A stretch of 64,000 nt of DNA from Nostoc linckia NIES-25 (GCF_002368035.1 NZ_AP018222.1:1147323-1211322); one strand, 5' to 3'. Positions 8,983 to 18,085 are shown, counted from the stretch's first letter. Notes: generated by a model not told the origin, from the sequence alone. Numbers and translations: made by a program.

Positions 8983-10000
8983 GTTTTTGTTCCAAATTTT
9001 AAAAATTGCAGTTGATGACATTTTAAACACAATTGTCAACACTCTAACTAATCTTAAATCTTAAATCTTTCTCAAAAATCACCCCTAAGTCATCGGTTTT
9101 TTGGGGGATTAAAAGTATTATTTTCAGTTTTACATATCATCTAAACTGCTTTTTGCAAACACTAATCTTAAAGTAAATTTGATACATTCAAATTTTAAGT
9201 ACTAATATGAGGCTATATTGTCTTTATCTCTCTATGCAATGATTTCATTGTCTATAATAATTTCAGAACAACAATCTATAGTAAAGATATAAGTATAATT
9301 TCTGACTTATATTAAGCAATCTTTATCATATTCATTAGAAAAAATTAATTTTAAATATTATACAAATAAAAATTGAGTCCAGATTCTTTCTAATACTTGA
9401 TTGTAGAAAATACATCAGCTAGTATTAAATCTATCTAGAGAAATACAACTAAAGACATAGGCATGTAAGTGGGAAATATATCTATATCCATAATTAAAAA
9501 TCCGCGGCTGGTGGAAGGAAAATTTTCCTCAGGGACTTCCAATTAAAAAAATACCCAATTTTGTAGGGTGTGTTAGCGACAGCGTAACGCACCGCCAGGT
9601 ATTTTGAGTGCGTCACTACGTATATTTTATTTTTTGGAAATTCCTCAAAAACTCAACTTTAATTTCCAGTAATTCTATCGACGTGTGTGCCTTTTAATGA
9701 GATTAAAACTTGCTCAATGAAAACGGAAAAATCATCGCATCAGAGTATTCATGTTTTAAAACCAGATTGTCTTTCTTTCTCAGAAGTATTAGCGCAACCT
9801 TTTGACTCGTTACGGTAACGATTTTATGCCTTTTGTATTAATGGTATTAGGCGCTTTTATCATTATAGATAGTGGTAGTTGGTCATTAATCATTAGTTAT
9901 TAGTCAACAGTCAGCAGTGACAAACTTACCGTTTAAGTTTTAAAGAATACAAAAAAATATTTGGCATCCTGTTATACATTTAAAAAAAGAGGTATTAAAT
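8983..10000. other. 1-kb AT-rich intergenic region between divergent genes
   Basis: This stretch separates the secreted-protein gene (minus) from the TauE gene (plus). It contains a palindromic dispersed repeat at about 9562-9615 (GTGTTAGCGACAGCGTAACG), a run of GTCATTAATC/GTTATTAGTC-type heptamers near 9880-9905, and a possible gene remnant at 9808-9903. No intact gene was seen. Confidence 0.5.
9808..9903 (+). pseudogene. Possible C-terminal remnant of a membrane transporter (CadD-like)
   Basis: The frame reads RYGNDFMPFVLMVLGAFIII then DSGS before running into repeat sequence and a stop. A hydrophobic helix ending in a short polar tail resembles the C-terminus of cadmium-resistance (CadD-type) transporters. 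That resemblance is from memory, and no upstream part of such a gene is present. Treat it as a decayed fragment at best. Confidence 0.25.
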
Positions 10001-10837
10001 TTGTCAATTTTAGAATTTTCTTTATTAGTTTGGCTGGGTTCATTTAGTGCTGGCTTTTTAGGCGCGTTAACTGGGTTAGGGGGTGGAGTAGTAATTGTCC
10101 CTTTATTAACTTCAGTATTTGGCGTCGATCTCCGATATGCGGTTGGTGCTTCTCTAGTATCTGTAATCGCCACTTCATTGGGTGCAGCATCTACTTACAT
10201 TAAAAAAGGCTATACCAATTTGCGGTTGGGGATGTTTTTAGAAGTAGGGACAACTATCGGTGCGATCGTTGGTGCGATAATTGCTACTTTTGTATCTGTA
10301 AAAGCGCTAACTATTGTATTAGCGATCGTCCTGATTTATTCAGCATACCTTTCACAACGACCGAGAATAGAAAACACTGAAGATGAACCAGCAGATCCTC
10401 TAGCAAATTATCTAAAACTAAATAACAGTTATCCAACTCCTGATGGACTGATGTCTTATCAAGTTCATTCAGTACCAATGGGATTTAGCATGATGATTTT
10501 AGCTGGCGTGCTTTCTGGATTGCTGGGTATTGGTTCCGGCGGATTTAAGGTTTTAGCGATGGATCAAGCCATGCGTCTACCCTTCAAAGTTTCTACCACT
10601 ACTAGCAATTTTATGATTGGCGTGACAGCAGCAGCTTCAGCCGGAGTTTATCTTGCACGAGGTTACATCGATCCGGGACTATCTATGCCGGTAATGTTGG
10701 GAGTATTACCCGGTGCTTTTTTGGGCGCACGAGTCCTTGCAGGGACTCAAACACAGATTTTAAGAACTATTTTCAGCATTGTGCTGGTGGTAATGGCTTT
10801 AAAGATGGTTTACAACAATTTAATCGGGGGGTTATAG
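10001..10837 (+). CDS. TauE/SafE-family anion (sulfite/organosulfonate) exporter
   Basis: A 278-aa permease with about eight hydrophobic segments and the family's two-fold repeat: the first half contains GFLGALTGLGGGVVIVPLL and the second GVLSGLLGIGSGGFKVLAM. The start is TTG, supported by AGAGG 8 bp upstream (9988-9992); no ATG is placed suitably. It is followed after 1 bp by the DUF1634 gene, a pairing seen in many genomes in which DUF1634 is thought to be a small membrane partner. The substrate is probably a sulfur-containing or other small anion; I cannot specify it. Confidence 0.85.
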   Translation: MSILEFSLLVWLGSFSAGFLGALTGLGGGVVIVPLLTSVFGVDLRYAVGASLVSVIATSLGAASTYIKKGYTNLRLGMFLEVGTTIGAIVGAIIATFVSVKALTIVLAIVLIYSAYLSQRPRIENTEDEPADPLANYLKLNNSYPTPDGLMSYQVHSVPMGFSMMILAGVLSGLLGIGSGGFKVLAMDQAMRLPFKVSTTTSNFMIGVTAAASAGVYLARGYIDPGLSMPVMLGVLPGAFLGARVLAGTQTQILRTIFSIVLVVMALKMVYNNLIGGL

Positions 10838-10838
10838 A

Positions 10839-11417
10839 ATGTATAAATTAAATACTGGTTTTCGCTGGGCATCATGGCCGCAGCCAGAGAGTAAAGTAAT
10901 TGCACTAACCTTACCGTCAGAAAATTCACACTCTGATATTGAAAATTTAGAAGAACAGCAAGTTACCACAGTGGCACAATTGCCGAATACCTCTGAAATT
11001 GATGCGAACAATAATTTAACGAAAACATTAAGCGAGCAACAATTAGAATATTTGCTCAGTAATCTACTTAAATATGGCGTTTTAATAGCTAGTGCTGTGG
11101 TTTTATTGGGAGGTATCCTCTACTTAATTCATCACGGTGCTGAACCTGCTAGATATGAGTTGTTTCGAGGAGAACCATTACAATTTCGCTCGCCAGTTGG
11201 TGTAGTGCAGGCAGTTTTATCAGGTAGCGATGCCTACGGCGGGCTACGCCAACGCGGTATTATTCAACTGGGATTATTACTACTAATTGCTACTCCAATT
11301 TTACGGGTAGTAATTTCTCTATTGGCTTTTCTAATCAAGCGAGAATTTATTTATGTAATTGTTACCCTATTAGTACTAGCTAGTCTGACTTACAGCCTTC
11401 TCGGAGCCTATTATTAA
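10839..11417 (+). CDS. DUF1634-family membrane protein
   Basis: A 192-aa protein with an N-terminal polar extension of about 75 residues, then three transmembrane segments (about 85-105, 142-160 and 168-190). The core FRGEPLQFRSPVGVVQAVL and IIQLGLLLLIATPILRV fit DUF1634. Between these two blocks lies SDAYGGLRQRG, encoded by the dispersed repeat GCCTACGGCGGGCTACGCC at 11232-11250, so the loop probably gained a repeat insertion in frame. Co-transcribed with the TauE gene. Confidence 0.82.
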   Translation: MYKLNTGFRWASWPQPESKVIALTLPSENSHSDIENLEEQQVTTVAQLPNTSEIDANNNLTKTLSEQQLEYLLSNLLKYGVLIASAVVLLGGILYLIHHGAEPARYELFRGEPLQFRSPVGVVQAVLSGSDAYGGLRQRGIIQLGLLLLIATPILRVVISLLAFLIKREFIYVIVTLLVLASLTYSLLGAYY

Positions 11418-11523
11418 TTATACTTGCAATAGTTCAACGCTAAATTAGAGATTTCCAAATCGAAAAAGATCCAATTAACTCTTGTGGGGTGGGCTTTCCA
11501 ACTCACCCCATAATTGGCGCTAA

Positions 11524-12648
11524 TAAGTAGGTCAACCTAAAAAAACGTAAGATAAATAGAGTCCAGTAATTAAGTAAGCAGCGATGCCAAAAGTATTAAA
11601 AATAATACTTAATAGCGAAGAAGACCGTACACTCAAAGAACTAAGTTGCGCTGATGGGGTAGCACGTCGAACCAAGGAAAGAGCGACTGCATTACGTCTC
11701 AATGCTCATGGATGGAATGTAACTCAGATTGCAGAGTATCTAGATTGGGCACAACAGACGGTAAGACAAACAATTCGACGCTGGGAACTTCAAGGCTTAG
11801 GGGGTTTGTGGGAAAAACCTGGAAGGGGAAAAAAACGAAGTTGGCATGAAGTTGATTGGCAAGTAGTCGAAAAATGCTTGGAACAAAATCGCCGATACAG
11901 TGCTCGCCAACTAAGTCAAAAGCTTTTAGAGGAACGACAAATCGAGTTAGGTGCCGAACAAATACGGCGACTACTCAAAAAAAGGGGTGGCATTGGAAAC
12001 GTATCCGCTACTGTCCGGCTCTAAATCTCAAGAAAGAATATTTACAAGCTAAAAGGCTTGATTGGGAATTACTTAAGCTCTGGTCACAATTAGGGTTAGT
12101 TTGTTTAAAGTACTTAGATGAATCTGGTTGCTACTGCACTAGCCCCACTGATTACGCTTATGGACGCAGGGGTGAGCAAAAACGTATTCGACAAAATAGA
12201 CGACGTGGTAGGCGTATCAATATCTTCGGTATTTGGGAACCAAAAATTCGTTTTGATTATGCTTTGATGGTGGGAACTCTCAAAACCCCAACCTATGTCC
12301 AGCTGATGGAGTGTCTTGCTCAAACTGCTGCTACTCGCTTACTTGAAACTGGACAAGTCACCGTGATCGTTCATGATAATGCCTCTGTCCATAAAAGCTC
12401 TTTGGCTCGCCAGCAGCACCAACGTTGGCAGCAACAAGGTTTGTACATCTTTTTTCTTCCTCCCTATAGTCCCCAAATGAATCGGATTGAAGATGAATGG
12501 TTGCATCTCAAGCGTGACGAGCTTGCTGGTCAAGTTTTTGAGGATGAATATGAATTAGCGATCGCTATTATTGATGGTATAAATCACCGAGCTAACCACG
12601 GATATTATCAAGTTGAGCGTTTTACGTTTAATTAGGTTGACCTACTTA
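11524..12648 (+). mobile_element. IS630-family insertion sequence
   Basis: The ends are near-identical inverted repeats of about 27 bp: TAAGTAGGTCAACCTA at 11524 and its reverse complement ending at 12648, continuing as AACGTAA after four variable bases. The terminal TA at 11524-11525 and at 12647-12648 fits the TA target duplication of IS630/Tc1-type elements. One transposase in two frames is carried. The right-hand TA is also the first TA of a MITE (12647-12949), so the element landed at the very tip of that MITE. Confidence 0.88.
11584..12635 (+). CDS. IS630 transposase, read through a -1 frameshift
   Basis: Frame 1 (11584-12024) encodes an N-terminal helix-turn-helix region (WNVTQIAEYLDWAQQTVRQT) and a winged-helix segment ending RRLLKKRGG. 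The catalytic part is in the -1 frame up to 12635: LKYLDESGCY (first Asp), VIVHDNASVHKS (second Asp), PYSPQMNRIEDEWLHLKRDE (Glu), the DDE triad of IS630/Tc1 transposases. The frames meet at a run of seven A (11977-11983), where a -1 slip gives a continuous protein ...LLKKKGWHWKRIRYC. This looks like programmed slippage, or a fixed frameshift at a homopolymer. About 350 aa when fused. Confidence 0.85.
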
Positions 12649-12949
12649 CCAATTCAAATAATGTTTGCGACACATCAATTATCCGTAAGGGCACAACATT
12701 GTTCATTGGTGTCAACTTAACGTGAAACCCTGATAGAAAGGTGATGAGCGAGTTCTACTCATTTACCATCAAGATCCGCGTTACCCCACCCCGATTTTGT
12801 CTAAAGCCAAAATCGCCCCTCCCCTTAGCAAGGGGAGGGGTTGGGGGTGGGGTAAAACGATTGTGGGGCAACAGTTTAAGCTTAAGTTGACAGGTATGAA
12901 CATTGTTGTGCCCCTACCCATCTGTTGCATTCTTTTTTCAAATTGGTAT
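12647..12949. repeat. MITE A copy 1, split by MITE B
   Basis: The left arm (TACCAATTCAAATAATG, from 12647) and right arm (ending TCAAATTGGTAT at 12949) join to about 99 bp once the inner element 12704-12898 and one 9-bp duplication are removed. The joined sequence matches the copies at 25041-25140 and 34614-34709 almost base for base in reverse orientation, including the GGGCACAACA-TTGTTGTGCCC core. Confidence 0.85.
12704..12898. repeat. MITE B copy 1 (195 bp, 9-bp target duplication)
   Basis: The element is flanked by the direct repeat AACATTGTT at 12695-12703 and 12899-12907. Its ends are inverted: CATTGGTGTCAACTTAA and (reverse complement) CATACCTGTCAACTTAA. The centre is a GC-rich hairpin (CCCCTCCCC / GGGGAGGGG) with GGGGGTGGGGTAAAACGATT. 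No ORF. A second copy lies at 56164-56352. Confidence 0.88.
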
Positions 12950-12953
12950 AACT

Positions 12954-13064
12954 TACAGCAGATTTCAACTTCGTGAAGTACAGAAATACCCCACCCGCGA
13001 AGACAGCGCACCCTCCCCGAACTCGCGGGGAGGGGTGTACCTCATTTAGTTGCAAAACGCTGTA
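12954..13064. repeat. MITE C copy, TACAGC termini
   Basis: Imperfect inverted ends of about 29 bp: TACAGCAGATTTCAACTTCG at the left, and TACAGCGTTTTGCAACTAAA as reverse complement at the right, each running to GTACA. The core is a GC-rich hairpin (CCCTCCCC...GGGGAGGGG). A related element occurs at about 25611-25703 with the same GAAGTACA / TGTACCTCATTT inner edges. Confidence 0.65.
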
Positions 13065-13142
13065 TTTATTGGAGTTTTCTTAACACTTTTACCCTTAACT
13101 ACAAAGATTGAAATCTACCCAAATTTCAATCCTTCCTAATCA

Positions 13143-13415
13143 TTATGAGCCTTGCAAAAGTTCATTAATTGAACTTAGGCTTTGTTGAATTAGCTCTAGT
13201 AAATAAGTTCTTACTGAATCAAGATTTCCCAGTGAAAAATTTAATAATCCCACAGCATATAAGAGACTTGAAATCCCTATAATTAAAGCTAAAAATCTTC
13301 CAAAGCAACCTGGATTAATTTCAATAAAACCTAATTTAGATTGCCCGATGACAGCAATTGTTATAAACACAATTCCTGCTATGACAAATGTGTTATTTGC
13401 AGTTAAATCTGTCAT
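13143..13415 (-). CDS. Small two-helix membrane protein of unknown function
   Basis: A 90-aa protein with two hydrophobic helices (FVIAGIVFITIAVIG and FLALIIGISSLLYAVGLL) and a C-terminal amphipathic region containing repeated Leu/Ser. The frame is open 20 codons further to a TTG at 13475, but the ATG at 13413-13415 with AGGAAA just before it is preferred. No family recognised; the gene stands alone. Confidence 0.5.
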   Translation of the reverse strand: MTDLTANNTFVIAGIVFITIAVIGQSKLGFIEINPGCFGRFLALIIGISSLLYAVGLLNFSLGNLDSVRTYLLELIQQSLSSINELLQGS

Positions 13416-13655
13416 TTTCCTATTCAGATAGTTCAGTAGTTTTATTGTAGCTATTATTATTTCAGATTTTTGCAACTGCTATATACATCCAGCAGATAGA
13501 GAGACAAGGAAAATAACTAATAACCAATGACTAACGAGGATGGCAATTGGTAAAGCTTTTAGTGCCAACAACCGAAAATAGTATCACTTGTGTACTAGAC
13601 TTTGGTCTAGTTTTTAGTTTAAACTACACTAAGTAGGTAGGAATAGTGGTTTTTT

Positions 13656-14117
13656 ATGCAAAGCGTCCCAAAAGTGAGTCAAGAGTTGAGCCTCGAAAAC
13701 CAGACAATGACTGAGCAGTTAGAGCCACCTATTTCAAAGGAGTTCAAAAAAGATATTTTCAAAAAGCTCAGAGGCGGATTTTTTCTAGTACTGGGATATT
13801 TATTGTCACCGCTATGTTGGTGGAATGACTTACTTTTTAATCTACCAATAGCTTATGCTTTTGGCTATGGATGTAGTTTACTTTCCCCAAAATTACTTTT
13901 ACCCTGTTCCATTATAGGGTATTGGCTCTCCAATATTGTGGGAATTCTGTTGATGCAATTTGGTTCTAAGGATATCTTTCAAAAAGAACCCAAAGAGCAT
14001 AACCTCAAAAAAGAGTTATTTACGGGTCTCATTTCTTCAACAGTTTATACCTTGTTGATTTTGGTATTGATTCAATTGAAGATTCTGGATTCTCCCGTTT
14101 TATTCTCCAACGGTTAA
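13656..14117 (+). CDS. Small membrane protein of unknown function
   Basis: A 153-aa protein: a polar N-terminus of about 40 residues, then three to four hydrophobic segments (LVLGYLLSPLCWW, LPIAYAFGYGCSLL, CSIIGYWLSNIVGILLM, VYTLLILVLIQL). The segment WNDLLFNLPIAYAFGYGCSL looks conserved in type but I cannot name a family. A second possible start is the ATG at 13707 (MTEQLEPP). No operon partner. Confidence 0.5.
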   Translation: MQSVPKVSQELSLENQTMTEQLEPPISKEFKKDIFKKLRGGFFLVLGYLLSPLCWWNDLLFNLPIAYAFGYGCSLLSPKLLLPCSIIGYWLSNIVGILLMQFGSKDIFQKEPKEHNLKKELFTGLISSTVYTLLILVLIQLKILDSPVLFSNG

Positions 14118-14461
14118 ATTAGTTTCTCCCTCAGCTTCTCATTTTAAGAGACTTTTGTTAGTGTACTGGGGAGCTTAAAGCCTCTTTCCTACGTGGAGAG
14201 AGGTTTCAAGTATATATGTTGACTTTTCAAACATCCAAAATAGACACATAAAACTAAAATCGTGTTTTATGGTCATGCCATTTCTCTATGAAGTTGAGCT
14301 TAATTCTACCCTCCTGTAGTCCCCCCTTAGTAAGGCTTGTCATTACCAACATCTTTTAAACATAGGACTTACGCACAGCCAACGGAAAACGTAGACGCGG
14401 AGCGGCTTGCCGCAGGCTACCACAGAGGCACAGAGTTCGCAGAGGAATGAGAGTTTAAGAG
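14118..14461. other. Intergenic region with repeat fragments
   Basis: Holds one end of the AGGACTTACGC repeat (14366), a GCGGAGCGGCTTGCCGCAGG fragment of the short GC-rich repeat also found at 17998-18085, and ACCACAGAGGCACAGAG-type sequence. No gene recognised. Confidence 0.45.
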
Positions 14462-14584
14462 CAATACGGTTCAGTTAACGGTATTTTGCTCCGGAAGATC
14501 CCCCCAACCCCCTTAAAAAGGGGGCTTAGTTCCCTCCTTTTTAAGGAGGGTTGGGGAGGATCGAGTCTTAACTGAATTGTATTG
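14462..14584. repeat. MITE D, CAATACGGTTCAGTTAA termini
   Basis: A 123-bp element with ends CAATACGGTTCAGTTAA and TTAACTGAATTGTATTG around a large hairpin (CCCCCTTAAAAAGGGGG and its partner CCCTCCTTTTTAAGGAGGG). It ends 20 bp beyond the thrS stop codon and may serve as the transcript end. Confidence 0.75.
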
Positions 14585-14603
14585 GGCAATAGCTAAGAGA
14601 TTG

Positions 14604-16463
14604 TTAGAAGTTATCGAAGTTAGCGTTGGTGCAGTCCGCCGCAGACATCGCCAGTTTCATCTTATCCAACACCTCATCCACAGATATAGTTCCCAATTCC
14701 CCAGAGGTACGGGTGCGGATACTCAAGGTGTTAGTTTCCACTTCCTTGGCTCCCACAACTGCCATCACAGGTATTTTATCTTTCTCTGCGTTGCGAATGA
14801 GTTTACCCAAGCGATCGCCACTAGTATCCACCTCTGCACGGATGCCCAATGCCTGCATCTTTGCTACTACATCTTTAGCAAAATCTAACTGTGCTTCGCC
14901 TACTGGCAGTAATCTAGCTTGCACTGGCGCCAACCACAAGGGAAAATCACCTGCATATTCTTCAATTAAGATACCAATCAACCTTTCCAGCGAACCAAAA
15001 GGCGCACGGTGAATCATCACCGGACGTTTGCGAGAACCATCTTCAGCAACGTACTCTAAATCAAAACGTTCTGGCAAGTTGTAATCTACCTGCACAGTTC
15101 CCAATTGCCATTCCCGTTCTAAAGCATCACTGAAGATAAAATCGAGTTTCGGCCCGTAAAACGCCGCTTCTCCAATTCCCTCAAAGTGTTCCATCCCCAA
15201 AGTTTCAACTGCACGCCGAATCGCACCTTCAGCTTTATCCCAAACTTCATCGCTACCAATATACTTATCACTAGCTGGGTCGCGGAAACTCAATCTAGCT
15301 TTAAAGTTCTTCAATTGCAGTTTATTGAACACCGATAAAATCAAATCCACCACGCTGATGAATTCGCTATCGAGTTGTTCTGGGGTGACGAACAGGTGAG
15401 AATCATCCACAGTAAAACCCCGTACCCGCGTTAAACCGCCCAATTCTCCCGATTGTTCGTAGCGATACACAGTACCGAATTCAGCCAAGCGCATCGGTAG
15501 ATCTCGATAGGAACGTAACTCACTCTTATATATTTGAATATGGAAAGGACAATTCATCGGCTTCATGACGAAGCCTTGTTCGTGTGCTGCGGCTTCTTCA
15601 TCGTCCGCCATTAAGGGGAACATATCTTCTTTATATTTTTGCCAATGTCCAGAGGTTTTAAATAAATCGACTTTGGCAATGTGGGGAGTTACCACAGGTA
15701 AATAACCGCGTTTTAATTGTTCTTGTTTGAGGAAGTCTTCTAAAATACTCCGCAACAGGGTACCTTTGGGCGTCCACAACGGTAAACCCGGCCCCACTAA
15801 ATCAGAAAATATAAATAATCCTAGTTCTTTACCAAGTTTCTTATGATCTCGCCGCAACGCTTCTTCTTTGCGTCGCTTGTACTCAGCAAGTTGTTCTGGA
15901 CTTTCCCAAGCAGTAGCATAGATGCGTTGTAGTTGGGCTTTGGTTTCATCCCCACGCCAATAAGCGCCAGCAACACTTTCTAATTCAATGGCTTTAGGGT
16001 TTAACTCACTGGTATTTTCCACATGAGGCCCCGCACACAAATCCCACCATTCATTCCCCAAATGGTAAATCGTAATTGGTTCCTCTTTAATATCCGCTAG
16101 GATTTCTAACTTGTAAGGTTCGTGAATTTCCTGAATGCGGCGTTCGGCTTCTTCGCGGCTGACTTCTTCCCGAACAACTGGCAATTTACGATTGATAATC
16201 TTCACCATCTCTTTTTTGATGGCTTTGAGATCGTTTTCGCTAAATGGTTCTGGATTGTCAAAGTCATAATAAAATCCGTTTTCAATCCAAGGGCCAATTG
16301 TAACTTGCGCCTTGGGAAACAGCTTTTGTACCGCCATTGCCATGACATGGGAAGCAGTGTGGCGAATCTTTTTTAACTTCTCCGATTCGCTGGTACGCGG
16401 TAAATAAATTTTTTCAGGTTTGTCCAACTCTTCTGAAGGATTTGATGATAATTTTAGCGACAT
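14604..16463 (-). CDS. thrS: Threonyl-tRNA synthetase (form without the N-terminal TGS domain)
   Basis: A 619-aa class II synthetase that charges tRNA-Thr. The editing domain shows HTASHVMA and WWDLCAGPHV (HxxxH and Cys/His of the serine-editing site). The catalytic core has motif 2 RYEQSGELGGLTRVRGF, and the zinc ligands MNCPFH, DDSH and IHRAPFGSLER. The C-terminus (about 520-610) is the anticodon-binding domain. The usual N1/TGS domain of about 60 residues is missing, as in other cyanobacterial ThrRS. The frame is open to 16529, but the ATG at 16461-16463 (MSLKLSSNPSEEL) gives the expected start. Confidence 0.95.
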   Translation of the reverse strand: MSLKLSSNPSEELDKPEKIYLPRTSESEKLKKIRHTASHVMAMAVQKLFPKAQVTIGPWIENGFYYDFDNPEPFSENDLKAIKKEMVKIINRKLPVVREEVSREEAERRIQEIHEPYKLEILADIKEEPITIYHLGNEWWDLCAGPHVENTSELNPKAIELESVAGAYWRGDETKAQLQRIYATAWESPEQLAEYKRRKEEALRRDHKKLGKELGLFIFSDLVGPGLPLWTPKGTLLRSILEDFLKQEQLKRGYLPVVTPHIAKVDLFKTSGHWQKYKEDMFPLMADDEEAAAHEQGFVMKPMNCPFHIQIYKSELRSYRDLPMRLAEFGTVYRYEQSGELGGLTRVRGFTVDDSHLFVTPEQLDSEFISVVDLILSVFNKLQLKNFKARLSFRDPASDKYIGSDEVWDKAEGAIRRAVETLGMEHFEGIGEAAFYGPKLDFIFSDALEREWQLGTVQVDYNLPERFDLEYVAEDGSRKRPVMIHRAPFGSLERLIGILIEEYAGDFPLWLAPVQARLLPVGEAQLDFAKDVVAKMQALGIRAEVDTSGDRLGKLIRNAEKDKIPVMAVVGAKEVETNTLSIRTRTSGELGTISVDEVLDKMKLAMSAADCTNANFDNF

Positions 16464-16538
16464 TGGCTGCTGAACCGTTGGCGAAGTAATTAGAAAAAGG
16501 AATCGATCTGAATTTGTAAGCTTATTCAACTATAGCGG

Positions 16539-16700
16539 TATTGGCCAAACAGGGCATGGGGAATTGGGCATTCGCCAAACAGGGCATGGGGCATAGGGCA
16601 TTGGGTGGTGTGGAAGGAAGGCAACGGAAAGAGGAAGAAGCATAAATTCTCTTTCCCCCCACACTATCTCCCCATCTCCCCATCTCCCCATCTCCCCATA
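16539..16700. repeat. Minisatellite-like GGGCATGG and CCCCATCT arrays
   Basis: Two copies of a GCCAAACAGGGCATGGGG-type unit (16542-16590) are followed by a tandem CCCCATCT array (about 16667-16700). A 130-codon minus-strand frame across it is translated repeat and is not called as a gene. Confidence 0.65.
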
Positions 16701-16916
16701 CCCGAAGCCCTATTCCCAACGCCCCATCTATATCTATAGATACCTTCCCCAGGGAACTGTACAAACTTCGTAACAAAGCTATATAATAAAATCTGTATAT
16801 TTTGTTACAAAATACTAATTTTTTGAATTTATTCCAAGGGATAGAAATAAGATAATTGTTAAGAATCGTAAATAACGTTAATATTAGTAAGAAAGTTTGA
16901 AATATTCCTCTCATTT

Positions 16917-17234
16917 ATGCGAGACTCAAATTTACCGGGGACTGATTTGCTGAAAACGGTTTTAGAACCGTTGTTGGATGATTTTCAGTATTGGTTTAAG
17001 CGATCGCGTGACTTACTAGAAACAGAGAAGCTCTCATTTATGAGCAACCAAGAGCAATCTGACTTACTCTTGCGGGTTAAACAAGCCCAAGAAGAACTAA
17101 ACACTGCCAAAATGCTTTTTAGTGCTACTGAGGGACAAGTCGGAATTGATATGGCAACTTTAATGCCTTGGCATCAATTGGTTACAGAATGCTGGAATGT
17201 GGCAATGCGCTTTCGTCAAGCCCCAGGAGCTTAA
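16917..17234 (+). CDS. DUF2605-family cyanobacterial protein
   Basis: A 105-aa soluble helical protein (LLKTVLEPLLDDFQYWFKRS, then QAQEELNTAKMLFSATEGQV and MPWHQLVTECWNVAMRFR) that fits DUF2605, a family restricted to cyanobacteria and without known function. A DUF2973 gene follows 287 bp downstream; the two families are commonly neighbours, which supports both calls. The family assignment is from memory of the conserved blocks. Confidence 0.7.
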   Translation: MRDSNLPGTDLLKTVLEPLLDDFQYWFKRSRDLLETEKLSFMSNQEQSDLLLRVKQAQEELNTAKMLFSATEGQVGIDMATLMPWHQLVTECWNVAMRFRQAPGA

Positions 17235-17521
17235 ATAGTATCAGTTAAATCCTGACAAAGTGCTTAACAACTACAAAACAACATATTCAGTCGTTAAATA
17301 AATAGTACACAAAACTTAACTTTTTCTTAAGGCTGTTGAGATTAACAAAATAATGTATCCTATGTTACCGTAAGTGGAATAACGGTTGACAAATAGCTCC
17401 ATATCAACACAGCGCACAAAAAGAGCGTTAAATCATTAGCTTTAACTGTGAGTCACGTGTCGGCGAACCAAAACGTTACAAAATAAACTTTTAAAAAATT
17501 GCTGCCCTGGAGGAAAATCCA

Positions 17522-17845
17522 ATGTTACACCTGCTTTACATCTTTGCTTTTACAATCCTTGCATTTATAGCTGTTGGTAACTTAATTCGTAACCTCATCA
17601 TGTTCAGTTTCGATAGGGAGCGAACTTATCCAACTAATTCTTCAGGTAATCAAGGTAGTTTTGGTTATTACGCATCGAGAAAACAGTTTGTACCCCATCC
17701 AGAGTTATTAGATAGCGCGGGCAATTTAATTAAAGAACCATTATTGGTAATGCGATCGATTAATGTTGAAGATGCTCGCCAACATCTTGACGCGCTTTAT
17801 GAAGCATCTCCAGGGCAGAAAAGAGATAATTCTGAAGAAGCATAA
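17522..17845 (+). CDS. DUF2973-family cyanobacterial membrane protein
   Basis: A 107-aa protein with one N-terminal transmembrane helix (MLHLLYIFAFTILAFIAVGN) and a soluble tail containing FGYYASRKQFVPHPELLDSAG and INVEDARQHLDALYEASPG, the DUF2973 pattern. A strong GGAGG at 17510-17514, 7 bp before the ATG, fixes the start. Function unknown; probably works near or with the DUF2605 product. Confidence 0.75.
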   Translation: MLHLLYIFAFTILAFIAVGNLIRNLIMFSFDRERTYPTNSSGNQGSFGYYASRKQFVPHPELLDSAGNLIKEPLLVMRSINVEDARQHLDALYEASPGQKRDNSEEA

Positions 17846-17997
17846 AAGTAAAGTTAGGAACGATTTTTTGGATTTGGAATTTTAAATTGTTAGGGAAAAT
17901 TTCAAATCTTAAATTTCCAGAATTAGGACTTCAAGATTTAGGACAAACCTTGGTAGGGTGTTAACGCAAAAAGCACCCAACGAAGGTTTATTTTATT

Positions 17998-18085
17998 GGC
18001 GTAGGCGTAGCCCGCCGTACCCCTACGGGGAAGCAAGCTACGCGGAGCGTCTCGTAGAGAAGGCATCGCTTCCCCATACTTCTAA
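17998..18085. repeat. Short GC-rich dispersed repeat cluster
   Basis: Tandem GC-rich units: GGCGTAGCCCGCCGTACCCC, CTACGGGGAAGCAAGCTACG, GGAGCGTCTCGTAGAGAAGG. The GGCGTAGCCCGCCGTA core is the reverse complement of the repeat inside the DUF1634 gene (11232-11250) and related to the one inside the 476-aa protein gene near 32670. A 63-codon plus-strand frame here is translated repeat, not a gene. Confidence 0.7.

Noticed and set aside
16522..16914. 130-codon minus-strand frame upstream of thrS
   Set aside because: It runs through GGGCATGG and CCCCATCT tandem repeats, its C-terminus is repeat translation (LPSTPPNALCPMPCLANAQF), and its start lies inside the DUF2605 promoter region.
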